From the NCBI RefSeq assembly GCF_000327385.1, contig NW_008709504.1, positions 1,186,432 to 1,250,431 on the forward strand: a DNA stretch of 64,000 nucleotides. The letters run 5' to 3'. A program made the position numbers and the translations under genes. The DNA is from Lottia gigantea. Taxonomy: Eukaryota > Mollusca > Gastropoda > Lottiidae. Below, piece after piece: positions 31,372 through 42,873 of the stretch. How positions within the stretch are numbered: position 1 is the first letter of the stretch; the number at the start of each line of letters is the position of its first letter. The notes beneath the pieces are model-generated. The model saw only the letters and a program-made list of their open reading frames with translations. It searched no databases and had not been told where the DNA came from.

Positions 31372-33464
31372 TTTTTATACACCCACATCTCTCTATGTGG
31401 ACGTATATTGTCGCACCCCTGTCCGTCCGTCTGTCAACATTTGCTTGTAAATGCTCTAAAAACAAGAGTTTTTGATGGAATCAAATGAAATTCGGTGTGT
31501 GTATACATATTCATAAAACGAAGATTAAGTTTGAATTTGAGCTATTTTCGACCGTTAGAAGCAGAGTTATTCCCCTTGCCCCAAAATCTTGAATATGCTA
31601 TTACTCTCTTAGTTTTCAATCGATTGTGATGAAACTTAAAATGGATGTCATTGGACCTAAATCAAAAGGTTTACTTCTGATTAAATTTAAGGCTTCAACA
31701 TTTAGGCCTCTTAAGTCAGTTTTAAGGAGTTATCGCCCTTTAACCTCTATACAGTAAGTGCTTCTATCAACATCAATTGCTCGTAAACACCCCGAACGTC
31801 CGTCAACATTTGCTTGTAAACGCTCTAAAAACTATTTTTTTGATGGAATCAAATGAAATTTGGTATGTGTATGCTAGTGTTAAAACGTGAATTTTACGAA
31901 CCGGGTAATCGTCAGCAATAACCGTTTGTTACCCGTTTAATTACTAAAGATTATAAAAGGAGTCATTTGCAGTAACTCACTGTTAACTAAACTAGGGCTA
32001 ATGTAAATGAGTACCCAAGTAGATTTTGGCTAGTTCCCAGCGAATTGTCGGTACAAATCGACAGATACCAAACAACCCATTGAAGCTTTTGCTTCAATGT
32101 AAGATTACGACAGAGTTCAGACGGAATGGCGCCATTGTCACTCATTGCTACAGTCTCTAGGTAGGTAGGTAGATGACAAGTTAACGTTCGCTTCCAGCGG
32201 ATGCTGTTATCGCAAACTAGGTAGTTGTTGGTAGTCGTAGTAGTTGGTAGTCTCTAACAGATCAAAGCTTTTGATGGAACCAGTTGTGGGGTCAGTGTAA
32301 TGAGCGTATCTTATTGAAGTTGCCACGAATCAGTGTACTGGTTCCACAACTGGTATAAAACTATTGTCTCAATGAATCTTTACCTATGAATATTAATAAG
32401 CTTGAAGCTGATTGACAGGTAAGAAGAAACAAACAGCCAATTAGAAGACAGTTAATAAAAAGTAATACAATCTTTACAACTGTTTTATTCTAAGCAACTC
32501 GTACCCGATTGAAATAATTCAAAATGATAACAAAACTTATTAAAACACTAGAACATGCTTAAAAAACACTGTGTTACTATCAACCAAGGTTAAACCCTAT
32601 TGAAAATCAGAAAAATCGAAAAAAAATTTAGTATGAGTTATTGCCCTTGTTCTTGAAAACGCGTTCAATTTTTAGCTCATAAATACTCTAGAAGGCACAA
32701 TTCTTGACAGATTGTGACAATACTTGATGTTAGTGTTCGTAATCACCCTAGGATGAACTCTATTGAAAATCAGAAGAATTGAAAAATATTTAGTATGAGT
32801 TATTGCCCTTGTTCTTGAAAACGCATTTTTAGCTTGTAAACACTCTAGAAGGGACAATTCTTGACGGATTTTGACGAAACTTGGCATGTGTGTTTGTTAT
32901 CACCTAAGGATAAAGCCTATTGAAAATCAGAAAAATCAAAAAATATTTAGTATGAATTATTGCCCTTGCTCTTGAAAATGAGTTCAATTTTTAGCTCGTA
33001 ATCACTCTAGAAGGCACAATTCTTGACGGATTTTGATGAAACTATGTGTGAATGTTCGTAATCACCCAAGGATGAACCCTATTGAAAATCAGAAGAATGG
33101 AAAAATTTAGTATGAGTAACTGCCCTTGTTCTTGAAAACGCGTTCAATTTTAGCTCAAATTAAACACTAAAAGGCATGATTGTTGCTGGATTTTTACAAA
33201 CTTGCTTTTATTATTCAGTTCCGCGCTGAAGATTGAATATTTGCCATCTGAAGTTTTCATGAGCTAAAAATTGAACACGTTTTCAAGAACAAGGGCAATA
33301 ACTCGTACTCAATATTATTCATTATCGCCCTAAAAAGTTCAAAAGAAATGTATGACTGAAGGTTGAATATTTCATACTGGTGATTGTTACTGTACTGCTA
33401 AATATTTTTATTCAAAATCAAAGCTGCCAGTGGGCGTATATTACCTTGCCTGGCAAGCTATCTT
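31372..33464 (+). mobile_element. HINE/pearl-type repeat H2, second subfamily
   Basis: 5' end TTTTTATAC with a CCACAT/ATGTGG hairpin at 31380-31400, then GTCCGTCCGT. Core units of a different sequence (GTATGAGTTATTGCCCTTG, CTCTAGAAGG, CTATTGAAAATCAGAAG) stand about 150-166 bp apart at 32580-33300. The 3' end CCAGTGGGCGTATATTACC has the hairpin CTTGCCTGGCAAG and CTATCTT at 33464. Unrelated-looking DNA at about 31870-32570 contains an 11-bp inverted pair (ACCAGTTGTGG at about 32279, CCACAACTGGT at about 32343) and may be a further insertion. Confidence 0.65.
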
Positions 33465-33848
33465 CTAATTAGTTCCGACACATTACAGCAGTAAATTACC
33501 AGTAGTAAATTGAATAATGTAAAATAAGCACAAAAATAATTGAAAAAGGTAGCGTTTTGGTATGGACAAAAAAAACATATTTACAAAAACAGAAGAAATA
33601 GATTCATGAAATAAACATAGTTGTGAGCTTAAATAGATAAATACAACATAATACAATGACGTAAGCAGCATTAACATGCAGGCGAGATTGCGATATACAG
33701 GTATAGACAATATAACCAGTTACTTTAATAGACAGTTGAAATTACACATTGTGTCCGAAACTCTGACTTGGTTTGGAAAACTAATTTCAAAGTCCGATGA
33801 TAGTCACTAACAATAAATTGAGAGAATATTTTACATTGTCAAACAAAT

Positions 33849-34917
33849 CTATTTGATTTGAATCAGACTAAAATACCTAGTGAGATCGTTCTTTTGCAAA
33901 GGTGTAGAGGTGGGATTCGAAGCCTTTTGACTTTCCATTACAGTAAAAGGACTTGACTGGGAATATTGATTAAATATTTGACTATATGAACTGGTAGATA
34001 TGGGTGACAAATCCATATTCAATGTAGTTGATTCTTGTGGACTGAACTTTTTATCGGATGAATTTCCAACTGGTAATTGTTGGAGTGGATTAGGAGTACT
34101 ATCTTGATTGGCTTCCTTATCACTGAAGGCCACTTTCAGATCAGTATCGTGAGATACTTTAACAATTTTACCATTTGTGAATTTGGCGTAGATAACACCT
34201 TCCTTGGACCAGGTTTGAGAAACAAGTGGTGACTTGTAAGTCTTATTCATTAAATTATTATTGATTTCTGTTAAATCTTCTTAAATCACTATTCCAGTTT
34301 TAGCTAAAAACTTTCGTTTCTGAATTACTTCAATTTTTGACTTACGTGACATGAACTTCACAATTATACCTTTTTTTTAACAAAAGGACCATAACGATGA
34401 GCTATGTCAATATCTGCTGATGTTATAATCGCACCAATTTTGCAGAATACTCTAATGGCATGCTCAATTGATTGTGGGTAAGTCTCATGCTTATCGTCAG
34501 GGATGTCATAAATTCTGATACTTGATCTACGAGTCCATTGTTCGACTTGGTTACTTTTGTTTAACGCTAGAGCACTAATATTTTTGGATACCTGCAAGTT
34601 TTCCTTAAGAGTTTTGTTCTCTTCGCGTAGTTCATTTATGTGATCGTGAATATTGACATTTTCCGTTTGGAGTCTGTGAACTTGGACTTGGAGGGTCTTG
34701 AAACATTCATATAGCATATTTACTAAGTCAGTTTTCATTGACTCGAGTTTTCATTTTGTTTTAATTGATTGAATATCATGTCATTAGTAACGGTTTGTTC
34801 ATTGGCAGACATTGGTCCAGATTCTATTTTTTGTCTTTCAAAGAATTGTTGTTTCGGACTAACACTGGGTTTTGCCTTTTTCTTGACCTGGCGTTTATTG
34901 TTATAAGAAGTAGTCAA
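33849..34917 (-). pseudogene. L1-ORF1p-like coding region
   Basis: Three open segments. 34735-34917 is basic and lysine-rich. 34364-34738 has a coiled coil (VHRLQTENVNIHDHINELR onward), then QWTRRSSIRIYDIPDD and DIDIAHRYG, the RRM of L1/Tx1 ORF1 proteins. 33849-34250 follows after KFMSRKSKIEVIQKRKFLA and EDLT, and carries the C-terminal-domain-like WSKEGVIYAKFTNGKIVKV. The first two segments meet in an ATGA overlap, which may be a frameshift of one original ORF. It starts within a few tens of bases of the PLE endonuclease end on the same strand. Binding of LINE RNA is the known role of the family. Broken. Confidence 0.65.
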
Positions 34918-34929
34918 TAACTTTCTTTT

Positions 34930-35540
34930 ATCTGCATTATAAATTTTCTGCAGAATGTCCAGGTGTATTAAAACAAGATGCTACTCTAGGGGCTTTACCT
35001 GCTTTGTTAAGTTTAATATTTGACCTGTGCTTGTTAAATCTAATGCTGAAAGGGGTGGTAGTTTGTCCAACATATTGCATGTGACAACAGCAACAGGTCA
35101 AACAATAAACCACAAAACTGGAAAATAGTGGAAATTTGTAGTTTCCATGGTATTTTTTTACATTCTTTACATAGTGGTCTTTTTCTAGAATAAGGTCTAC
35201 ATCCCCAGGTTTGTTGGTCTCTAGTTTGTATAGTTCTAATCTTGTTCATTTTCAAAATATTAGTTCTATTTCTTTTTTCAGCTACAATTATTTTCTTTGA
35301 TTCTTTTATTTTTTTCATCCGTGTTCTGGTTTCTAAAATGGTATTATCTTGTAATAATTTATGTATATTTGGTTTTCTTGGATCATATGTTGTTACCCAT
35401 GTTATTATATTTCTTTCTTCTTTTTTCTTATCATACATGTGTAATCTACCGATGTTGTCGGGTTTCTACCGCTTTTGCATGTTGTCCACCGCTCTACCGA
35501 CGGGATACCTGATTTTACAGAATTTTGGTTTTATCCCCGA
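34930..35540 (-). pseudogene. GIY-YIG endonuclease end of a second PLE family
   Basis: Minus-strand text in two frames. WVTTYDPRKPNIHKLL and TWGCRPYSRKRPLCKEC form the PLE linker and Cys cluster. CCHMQYVGQTTTPFSIRF, NKHRSNIKLNK and ASCFNTPGHSAENL follow, which is the GIY-YIG nuclease with its Tyr, Gly, Arg and His positions. Family differs from copies A-D. Separated from its RT portion (37649-38640) by HINE-type repeats and a MITE. Confidence 0.75.
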
Positions 35541-35921
35541 TCAAATTTTCATGTGACCTACCGTTTTCAATGTAAAATTTTCTACTATAAATCAACAAAA
35601 TACCTATCTATACTTGTATCTTGATTCCCGGTAACATACGTAAATCTCATCACGTAATAATATTATCATTGCCTGATTAATTAATCCCCTAATTAAGATG
35701 GTAATTTGATCTATTTTCACCCGATAATGTGGATTTTAAGCTCACTTGACACACTTTTTATAACAACATCCAGTAGATTCTATTTCAAGTAAGTATTTTG
35801 AATTTTCAAGTTAGTATCTTGAATTTTCAAGTTAGTATCTTGAAGTTAGTAACTTATTCTTATGTAAACTCAAACTTCGTTTTATAAAATCGTTTTGTAA
35901 TTTTACTGTAGCCTGTTAACA

Positions 35922-37010
35922 TTTTTGAGTTATTGCCCTTAACACCAAGTTTCATCAGAATCGGTTGAAAACTGTAGCGTAAATCCTGCTCACGAACTAT
36001 TTTTAACAAATTTTGACGCGTTTTTACAAAGTCAAGGGCAATAACTCAAACACCTTTCATTGAAAATGCTTGTCCGAGATCTTATCAATTTCATTCTGAT
36101 GAAACTTGTTGTGATCATTGGAATTGATAAGATCTCGCACAATTTCTAATTTGACGCATTTTCAATGAACGGTTTTTGAGTTATTGCCCTTGACTTTGTA
36201 AAAACGAGTCAATATTTGTTAAAAATAGTTCGTGAGCACAATAGAAGCTACAGTTTTCAACCGATTCTGATGAAACTTGGTGTGATCATTGGAATTCATA
36301 AGATCTCGGACAAGTTCTAACAAGAGATATTTTTGATGAACATTTTTTGAGTTATTGCCCTTGACTTTGTAAACACGCTTCATAAGTTGTCTTTTGCCCT
36401 TTATTAGAGCTGTGTGATTTAATTGTTTGTTGTATTTGGGTTATTGATATTGATTTTAAAAAATTTTGTGGAATTATTCAGCACGAATAATTTCTTCAAT
36501 ATGAGACAATTTGTACTTCAGTCACTAAAGACTGTTTTATTATTTGTTACAGCTTCCAGTGGGCGTATGTTACCTTGCAACGCAAGCTATCTTTGAGTTA
36601 TTGCCCTTGACTTTGTTTGAACACGTCGAAATTTGTTAAAAATAGTTCGTGAGCAGGATTGAAGCTACAGTTTTCAACCGATTCTGATGAAACTTGGTGT
36701 GATCATTGGAGTTGATAATATCTCGGACAACTTCTAACTTGACAAATTTTCGATGAACGGTTTTTGAGTTATTGCCCTTGACTTTGTAAACACGCGTCAA
36801 AAGTTGTATTTTGCCCTTGATTAGAGCTGTGTGATTTAATTGTTTGTTGTATTTGGGTTATTGATATTGATTGAAAAAAATTTTGTGGAATTATTCAGCA
36901 TAGATAATTTCTTCAATATGAAAAAATTCATACATTAGTCTATAAAGACTGTTTTATCATTTCTGACAGCTGCCAGTGGGCGTATGTTACCTTGCATCGC
37001 AAGCTATCTT
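35922..37010. repeat. HINE/pearl-type repeats H3 and H4, partly inverted
   Basis: Core units in plus orientation begin at 35922, switch to the opposite orientation from about 35941 to 36098, then switch back. One 3' terminus (hairpin CTTGCAACGCAAG, CTATCTT) ends at 36593. The next base continues as TGAGTTATTGCCC, the middle of another core unit, which runs on to a second 3' terminus (CTTGCATCGCAAG, CTATCTT) at 37010. So H3 sits inside the core of H4. Confidence 0.7.
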
Positions 37011-37447
37011 TTAATATGGTATTACATGTAAGATGTAGGTACCATTTATTAATTTAAAGGGGCTGGGATCATGCTTGCTTTCTTTTTTTCAAACATCATT
37101 TCACCTTGATATTATTTTTGATTCAATCAATACTGAAGAATGACAATATCAAATTTTTTTGGGCCCCTTAATTTGAAATATCAGGCTCTATTTCTAGAAT
37201 TATCCCCAATTATAGATTGTTAATTTTTACTGTGTCATGTAGGCCTATGATCAATTTAATTAATCTACAAGGCTTAAAGCTTATTTAAAAAAAAAAAGAA
37301 AAAAAGAATCAATTTGGAGTTTCAAATCACCAATTTACATGCTTTGTAAAAATCTCTCGACAATTCACGAAATCTCAGGATTTTTCAAGGCAAATCTCCA
37401 GATTTTTTTCCTGACCAGTACACAAGTATGTCTTATAGTTCAAAATG
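37011..37447. other. Unique DNA, no gene seen
   Basis: AT-rich segment between the HINE repeat and the palindromic MITE; nothing recognised. Confidence 0.5.
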
Positions 37448-37648
37448 TACGGAGCCCCTAAGGCGCAAGTGAACATATTTATTTATTATTTCGAAATAAT
37501 ATTTCGTTTAAATGAAATAATAATTCGTTTAAAACGAAATAGTTATTTCGATTAAACGAAGTAATTATTTCGTTTTAACGAAATAACTATTTCGTTTAAA
37601 CGAAATAATAATAAAAAGTGTTGAAAATTGCGCTTAAGGGGCTCCGTA
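37448..37648. mobile_element. 201-bp MITE with palindromic interior
   Basis: Ends TACGGAGCCCCTAAGGCGCAA and TTGCGCTTAAGGGGCTCCGTA are inverted repeats with one indel. The interior is a run of short palindromes (TTATTTCGTTTAAACGAAAT variants) filling about 37485-37610. A target duplication is not clear. It sits against the end of the second PLE's RT coding segment. Confidence 0.7.
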
Positions 37649-38640
37649 AAAATTTCTCTTCTGTCCATGTTTCTTACTCTATTAAAAGTTTGAGATATAA
37701 ATTTCTTTTTATATTCGCAATTTTGTAAATATGTTGAAAAATTATTTAAATTTATTTTTAACTGCATATCCTCTTTATGCTGAGAACTCCGCTGTAAGGG
37801 ATTGATTTGAAAATATGTTTTGGATAGGAGATATCGGTGGCTGTCTGTTGGTTTACTAAATAGATTGATTTCAAGTCTAACATTGACATCTAAGAATGGT
37901 ACAGGTTTTTGATAAATATTCATGGTGAATTTGACAGTAGGATGTCTGTTTAAATTGTCCAGAAATTAGTTGCAGTCATTCAGTAATGATGAAGTTAATG
38001 CCTAAATGTCATCTATAAAACGAAAGTTAATATCAGGTTTATTAGTTAGTGGTTCAGAGAACATGTTCATCTATGAAATTTATTTATGCCTTCTTGGTGG
38101 ATGCTGTCATCTGGCTACAAATAGGCCAACCTGATAGAATTTTTGTTTCATTCATCTTTCCAACAATGTAGAATTTTGCTGGCTTCTTAATATGGCAGTT
38201 TAAAATAGCTGTTTTATCTGTGTCAGGTATCTTCAATTTATTGACTAAATTATTTTAACTGAATCAGACAAATCTCTCGGAGTCTCAATATAAACTTTTC
38301 TGTCATCTAAATGTTTAATGCATTCTGATAAATAGTCATTTTTTATCCCACACTATAACACCATCTCCTTTATCCGTTGGTATCGTCTCTTAATGATTAA
38401 ATTAAAACAGTTCTTTCTTCAGATGTTAAATTATCTTTTGATCTAAATTCTGTATGATCTTTCAATTGATGGTATTGAAGTGTGGATTCAGTACTGTAGC
38501 TTACAGAGTAGGTAGAGCGATTCTGACCGTTAATATGCCAATAGACGTCAAAGTTGTGTGTTCTTGAAAAATGTTCTTTTTCGCTTAACAGATTGACATT
38601 TCTCGCCTCAAAAAGCAAAAAAGTTCGAAACGACAATAAC
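37649..38640 (-). pseudogene. Reverse transcriptase portion of the second PLE family
   Basis: The minus strand contains LTSEERTVLI, then PTDKGDGVIVWDK, the PLE N-terminal block. It continues with LSECIKHLDDRKVYIET, FRFIDDI (motif C, near 38020), FTMNIYQKPVPFLDVNVRLE and the TDSHRYLLSKTYF stretch. Motifs A and B are largely missing. Frames change repeatedly, so this is a decayed copy. Its endonuclease lies at 34930-35540. Confidence 0.7.
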
Positions 38641-40669
38641 ATAGTCTAGATAATACAGATTTCTAATACCTAGAGAAGACATGCAAGGTCTGGATGACCA
38701 AGTCAAACCACAATGAACGGTGTTGACACAATTAGTTCAAGTCAAGTTGTTTGTCAGAATCTTTTAGTAATATTAACTCTATAATTACTTTCTATATACA
38801 TGAGATGATCTTTCATATGGTACTATATATTATAATCATGAAGTTTAATCACGCTTTAATACTTTTATTTCAAATATTACATAAGAATTTGATACAAAGA
38901 TATACACTGAGCCGGAAGAAATTGTCAGACACCATGTTAAATAAACACCACAAGATGTTATGATTAGCGTGAGTGTTCTTACAACGGAAAGTAGAAAAAT
39001 TGGCTGATATAAATACATATCTTTTCTTGTCCAATCAGCTAAGTTTTCACTTCAGATGGTTTTTTTTTTAAAAATTCCTAGAACTTTTCAACAAGATATG
39101 ATTTAATTTAATTACCTATTGTTTTACGATTTTATCGTTTCCTGAGAGTCACCAGGAAAATAAATAATCCCTATGCTATGGCCTATTTGAATGACATAAA
39201 CTATTCTTAGCTAGTTGTTAACCTGTATTGCACTTGCAGGTGAGAAAACGGCGAATTTAAGTGGTCTAAATGGGTTATGGTTTTAAATGCAATTTTTCAA
39301 TTGAACAAGCATGAATTGATAAAAATGTGACATTGACATGGAACTAAGGAGATATATATCTTCTAAGTTGTAGAGAACTCTAATTATACATCCACATAAA
39401 CCACATACAATATAATAATTAATACCAACAACACAGATCTGTAATAAAAGCAAATCATTTCTCTGCCCAAAATAAAACAAATTCTTGTCAATTAAAGCAT
39501 ACCCACTCTTTTAGAGCACTTGTAGTCACTCTGTGACTGGCTTTGTCAGCACTGCACCCCTTTTAAAGAGTCAAAGTTTTCCCCTTCTAAAAGTTAAAAG
39601 GCGTGCATTCATCTTCAACAGAAATGATCTTGAAATTTTCATAATGAAACAATCTATATCAATGTTTTGATCTATACAAAATATATAAATATAGCTCACC
39701 CCCATTTTATGATCTAAGATTTTTGGAATTACCTCCCTGTAAAATCTTTGCTGTAAACTGAAAGAATAATCAAATTGATAATCAGCATGGTTTAATAAGG
39801 CTAGGGTAGTGTTCATTATTGGCCCTTCTGATAATCTCATTTAACATTAAAAATTACAGTGATGATCATACGAGAAGTTGGATAGGGATTTTCTAAGGCC
39901 CTTTTCTCATCAGTTAGTTTTACACGTTAGAAATAAAAAGAATAGGCACATTCTTGAATAAGGCAATGGAAATCGAAACTATAGTTATATGGTAAAATCT
40001 GGAATAAATGTAGAAAATGAAACTTTTAACCAGCCTAGACATTTCGTTATAGGTCAAATCTTGAGCCTGTAAACTTTTATCGAGGATACCGATGGCCAAA
40101 AAAACAAATCTTGTAAAAGGGCTGTTAAAAACATAAATTTGTACGTTGTCAGGTGGTGAATTTTGAAGTTTGAATTTGGCTCGTATTGGATGAAAACTTG
40201 TGTGTTTTAACTTTCTTGGATGTTCAATCAAACAAACTTCAGGGGTAGGTGATTGTGAAATCCTTGTGAAAATTCGGGTCCTTAGCAATTCTGTGAGGTT
40301 AAGCGGTGCAAGGTCGTGCAGTATTTTATAGGTCAGAATCAAAATTTTAATTGTGACCTGTGTAATTGAATTAGAATAGCAGTTACATGTTCATGCCTCC
40401 TTGTGACATTATAAGAAAGATTGTGTCGCAAACTTTTACCAAACCCTTCTGAAGTGAATGTGTTTGTCAATTTCCACTATCAAGAATATTGGGCTATATA
40501 TTAAATACTCCTTGCTGATTTTTTGGAACAATAGCATAACTTGTGTTTAAAATAGCTTCAAGACAGCTTATCCTTATGTTTGACTTCTTCATTTCAAAAT
40601 TTCAGACTAAGATCGATAATGAAATCTTAAATATTAGACCAAAATTATGGTTTTAAGTTTGTCTGGAAC
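38641..40669. other. Upstream flank of the candidate host gene
   Basis: No strong coding region. A 140-codon minus-strand stretch at 39920-40342 begins with MILTYKILHDLAPLNLTELL, which resembles the C-terminal tail of some LINE RT proteins, but the rest is unconvincing. The promoter of the host gene may lie here; I see no clear core element. Confidence 0.4.
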
Positions 40670-40700
40670 ATGGCAGACCAAAAGGAACCTCTTCAGTTAG
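40670..40700 (+). CDS. Candidate first coding exon of the host gene (31 nt)
   Basis: ATGGCAGACCAAAAGGAACC and onward encodes MADQKEPLQL plus one base, then a perfect donor GTAAGT at 40701. The ATG has A at -3 and G at +4, a strong start context. The exon ends in phase 1, and the open exon at 63010 begins with the two bases needed to complete a glycine codon. Joining the two would give MADQKEPLQLGQSCEESINQ. Short exons of this kind cannot be proven from DNA alone; the evidence is start context, donor and phase agreement. Confidence 0.45.
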
Positions 40701-40795
40701 GTAAGTTTTTTATTTAAGGGAAGGAGATTGTGTAGTCTTCTACCGAATGCACACTGCTCGAGTGGTACAGATTTTGAGTAAACAGTGTAGGCTAG

Positions 40796-41080
40796 TTTTA
40801 TACGCCCACATGAAATGGGGAAGGGAGGTGTATATTGGCGTCACCCATGTTCGTTCGTCCGCCAGTCAGTCTGTTGGTCCGTCCATCCATTCTGTCCGTC
40901 CGTGCACGATTGCTCGTAAACACTCTAAGATGCACAATTTGTGTCAGGATTTTGACGAAATTTGGTTTGAGTGATTTTTATCACTCAAGGATAAACCCTA
41001 TCCAAAATAAGAAGAATCGCAAAATATTAAGTATGAGTTATTGCCCTTGTTCTTGAAAATGGGTTCAATATTTAGATTGT
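40796..41080 (+). repeat. HINE/pearl-type 5' end fragment H5 (second subfamily)
   Basis: ATACGCCCACATG hairpin end at 40800, GTCCGTCC stretches, then one core-like unit matching H2 (GTATGAGTTATTGCCCTTG at 41031). No 3' terminus. Confidence 0.6.
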
Positions 41081-41109
41081 AACGCAAAGTTTGCAATGCG
41101 TCTGCGAAC

Positions 41110-41880
41110 TAAAATCATGATAACCGAGTTTTTACTCATTTGATTGCGGTATTAATGATATGAACAATAGCGAAATTGTCGCAATGGAAAATAATTCGCT
41201 TATTCCTGGACCGCAATGTTGTATGTCATCCACACATGGATTCCAGGATGAGAAAACAAACATTTTCCTAGAAAGGCTCCGAAGCCCAAATCGCTAGCAT
41301 CACTATAAAGCTGCAACTGAGGTTCCCGTGTAGGCAGTGCGTTGCCATTAAAATGCGACAGAAAAATAGACCAAGCATTAAATTTTGACGCCTATTGTCA
41401 TGTCAATCAAACGACGCAGTAAAGTCCGTTCTGGAGTCACTACTGAGCATAAATTTCAAGAGCCAATGAGAGATTGCATGCGTACAAACTAAACCCTGCG
41501 TTTCAACTTCATACTATCTAACTTTGATTTTAAACAAATAAGTTTATCTAACGGCAGATGCAGTTGCACCTCTTTTGTGTCGATTTCAAGACCAAGGAAG
41601 GTAATTGAGGTGGACGAATATACAGTTTTATCGTGATTAAGCAGAAACCCTAATTGTTAACACAAATAAAAATAATTATTAAGGGATTCAAAACATTGAT
41701 GTTCGGAAGAGGCAGCAAACAAAAAATCATCTAGCATATGTACACAACGAGTATTCGAAAATTTGTGTTCCATTATCCAGTGAAATTGTTCAAACAAGTT
41801 ACATGAATAACTCTCGACAGTCGACAAACTTAGACCATCGTGGTGCGATTATCCAGAACGAGTTATTAGTTGGACTTATA
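41110..41880 (-). pseudogene. DIRS-like RT and RNase H fragment (fossil)
   Basis: Minus-strand translation shows HMLDDFLFAASSE (RT motif C region, near 41740), TFLGLEIDT, LQLHLPLDKL-like text, ERTLLRRLIDMT and then LQLYSDASDLGFGAFLG (RNase H, near 41320). This RT-to-RNase-H text with the LDD motif and 'LRRLID' is typical of DIRS/Ngaro-type tyrosine-recombinase retrotransposons. No recombinase is visible. Broken fragment. Confidence 0.65.
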
Positions 41881-41931
41881 TAAAAAAAAGAGGCTTGATA
41901 ATCTTGACCACAATTCTTGCAACTCGTTAGT

Positions 41932-42873
41932 GTTTTTATACGCCCACATGTATATGTGGTTGTATATTGTCTCCCCTGTCCATCGGTCTGTTGGTCCGTC
42001 CGTCAACATTTCTTGTGAGCACTATAGAGACTACAGTTTTCATCTGATTTTGATAAATCTTGGTGTGATGCTTTAGATTGATAAGATCTCAGTCAAGTTC
42101 GAATTTGACATATTTTCGATGAACGTTTTTTTTTAGATATTGCCCTTGACTTAAAACGTCTAGAAATTTGTTAAAAATTGTTCGTGAGCAGGATTGACGC
42201 TACAGTTTTCAACGGATTATGATGAAACTTGGTGTGATCATTGAAATTGATAAGATCTCGGACAAGTTCTAACTTGACGCATTTTAAATGAACGGTTTTT
42301 GAGTTATTGCCCTTGACTTTGTTAAAATGCGTCGAAATTTGTTAAAAATAGTTTGTGACCAGGATTGACTCTACAGTTTTCAACTGATTCTGATGAAACT
42401 TGTTGTGATCATTGGAATTGATAAGATCTCGGACAAGTTCTAACTTGACGCATTTTCGATGAAATGTTTTTGAGTTATTGCCATTAACTTACGAAAAACG
42501 CGTCAAAATTTGTTTGTGAGCACAATAGAAGCTACAGGTTTCAACCGATTTTGATGAAACTTGGTGTGAACATTGGAATTGATAAGATCTCGGACAAGTT
42601 CTAACAAGAGATATTTTTGATGAAAATTTTTTGAGTTATTGCCCTTGACTTTGTAAACACGGTTAAAAGTTGTTTTTTGCCCTTGATTAGAGCTGTGTGA
42701 TTTAATTGTTTGTTGTATTTGGGTTATTGATATTGATTTTAAAAATTTTTGTGGAATTATTCAGCATAAATAATTTCTTCAATATGAGAAAATGCGTACT
42801 TTAGTCACTAAAGACTGTTTTATCATTTCTGACAGCTGCCAGTGTCGTATCGCATCGCATCGCAAGCTATCTT
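41932..42873 (+). mobile_element. HINE/pearl-type repeat H6
   Basis: TTTTTATACGCCCACATG start with a hairpin to ATGTGGTTGTAT, about four core units (42090-42640), the conserved GATTAGAGCTGTGTGATTTA and GACAGCTGCCAGTG blocks, and a variant hairpin end (CGCATCGCAAGCTATCTT) at 42873. Confidence 0.8.

Noticed and set aside
34735-34738. ATGA overlap between two ORF1-like segments as a termination-reinitiation signal
   Set aside because: One original ORF split by a frameshift explains it equally well, and the third segment is also out of frame.
39920-40342. 140-codon minus-strand ORF with a LINE-like start (TYKILHDLAPLNLTELL)
   Set aside because: Only the first ~20 residues resemble a LINE RT tail; the rest shows no family pattern, so it is mentioned only in the flank entry.
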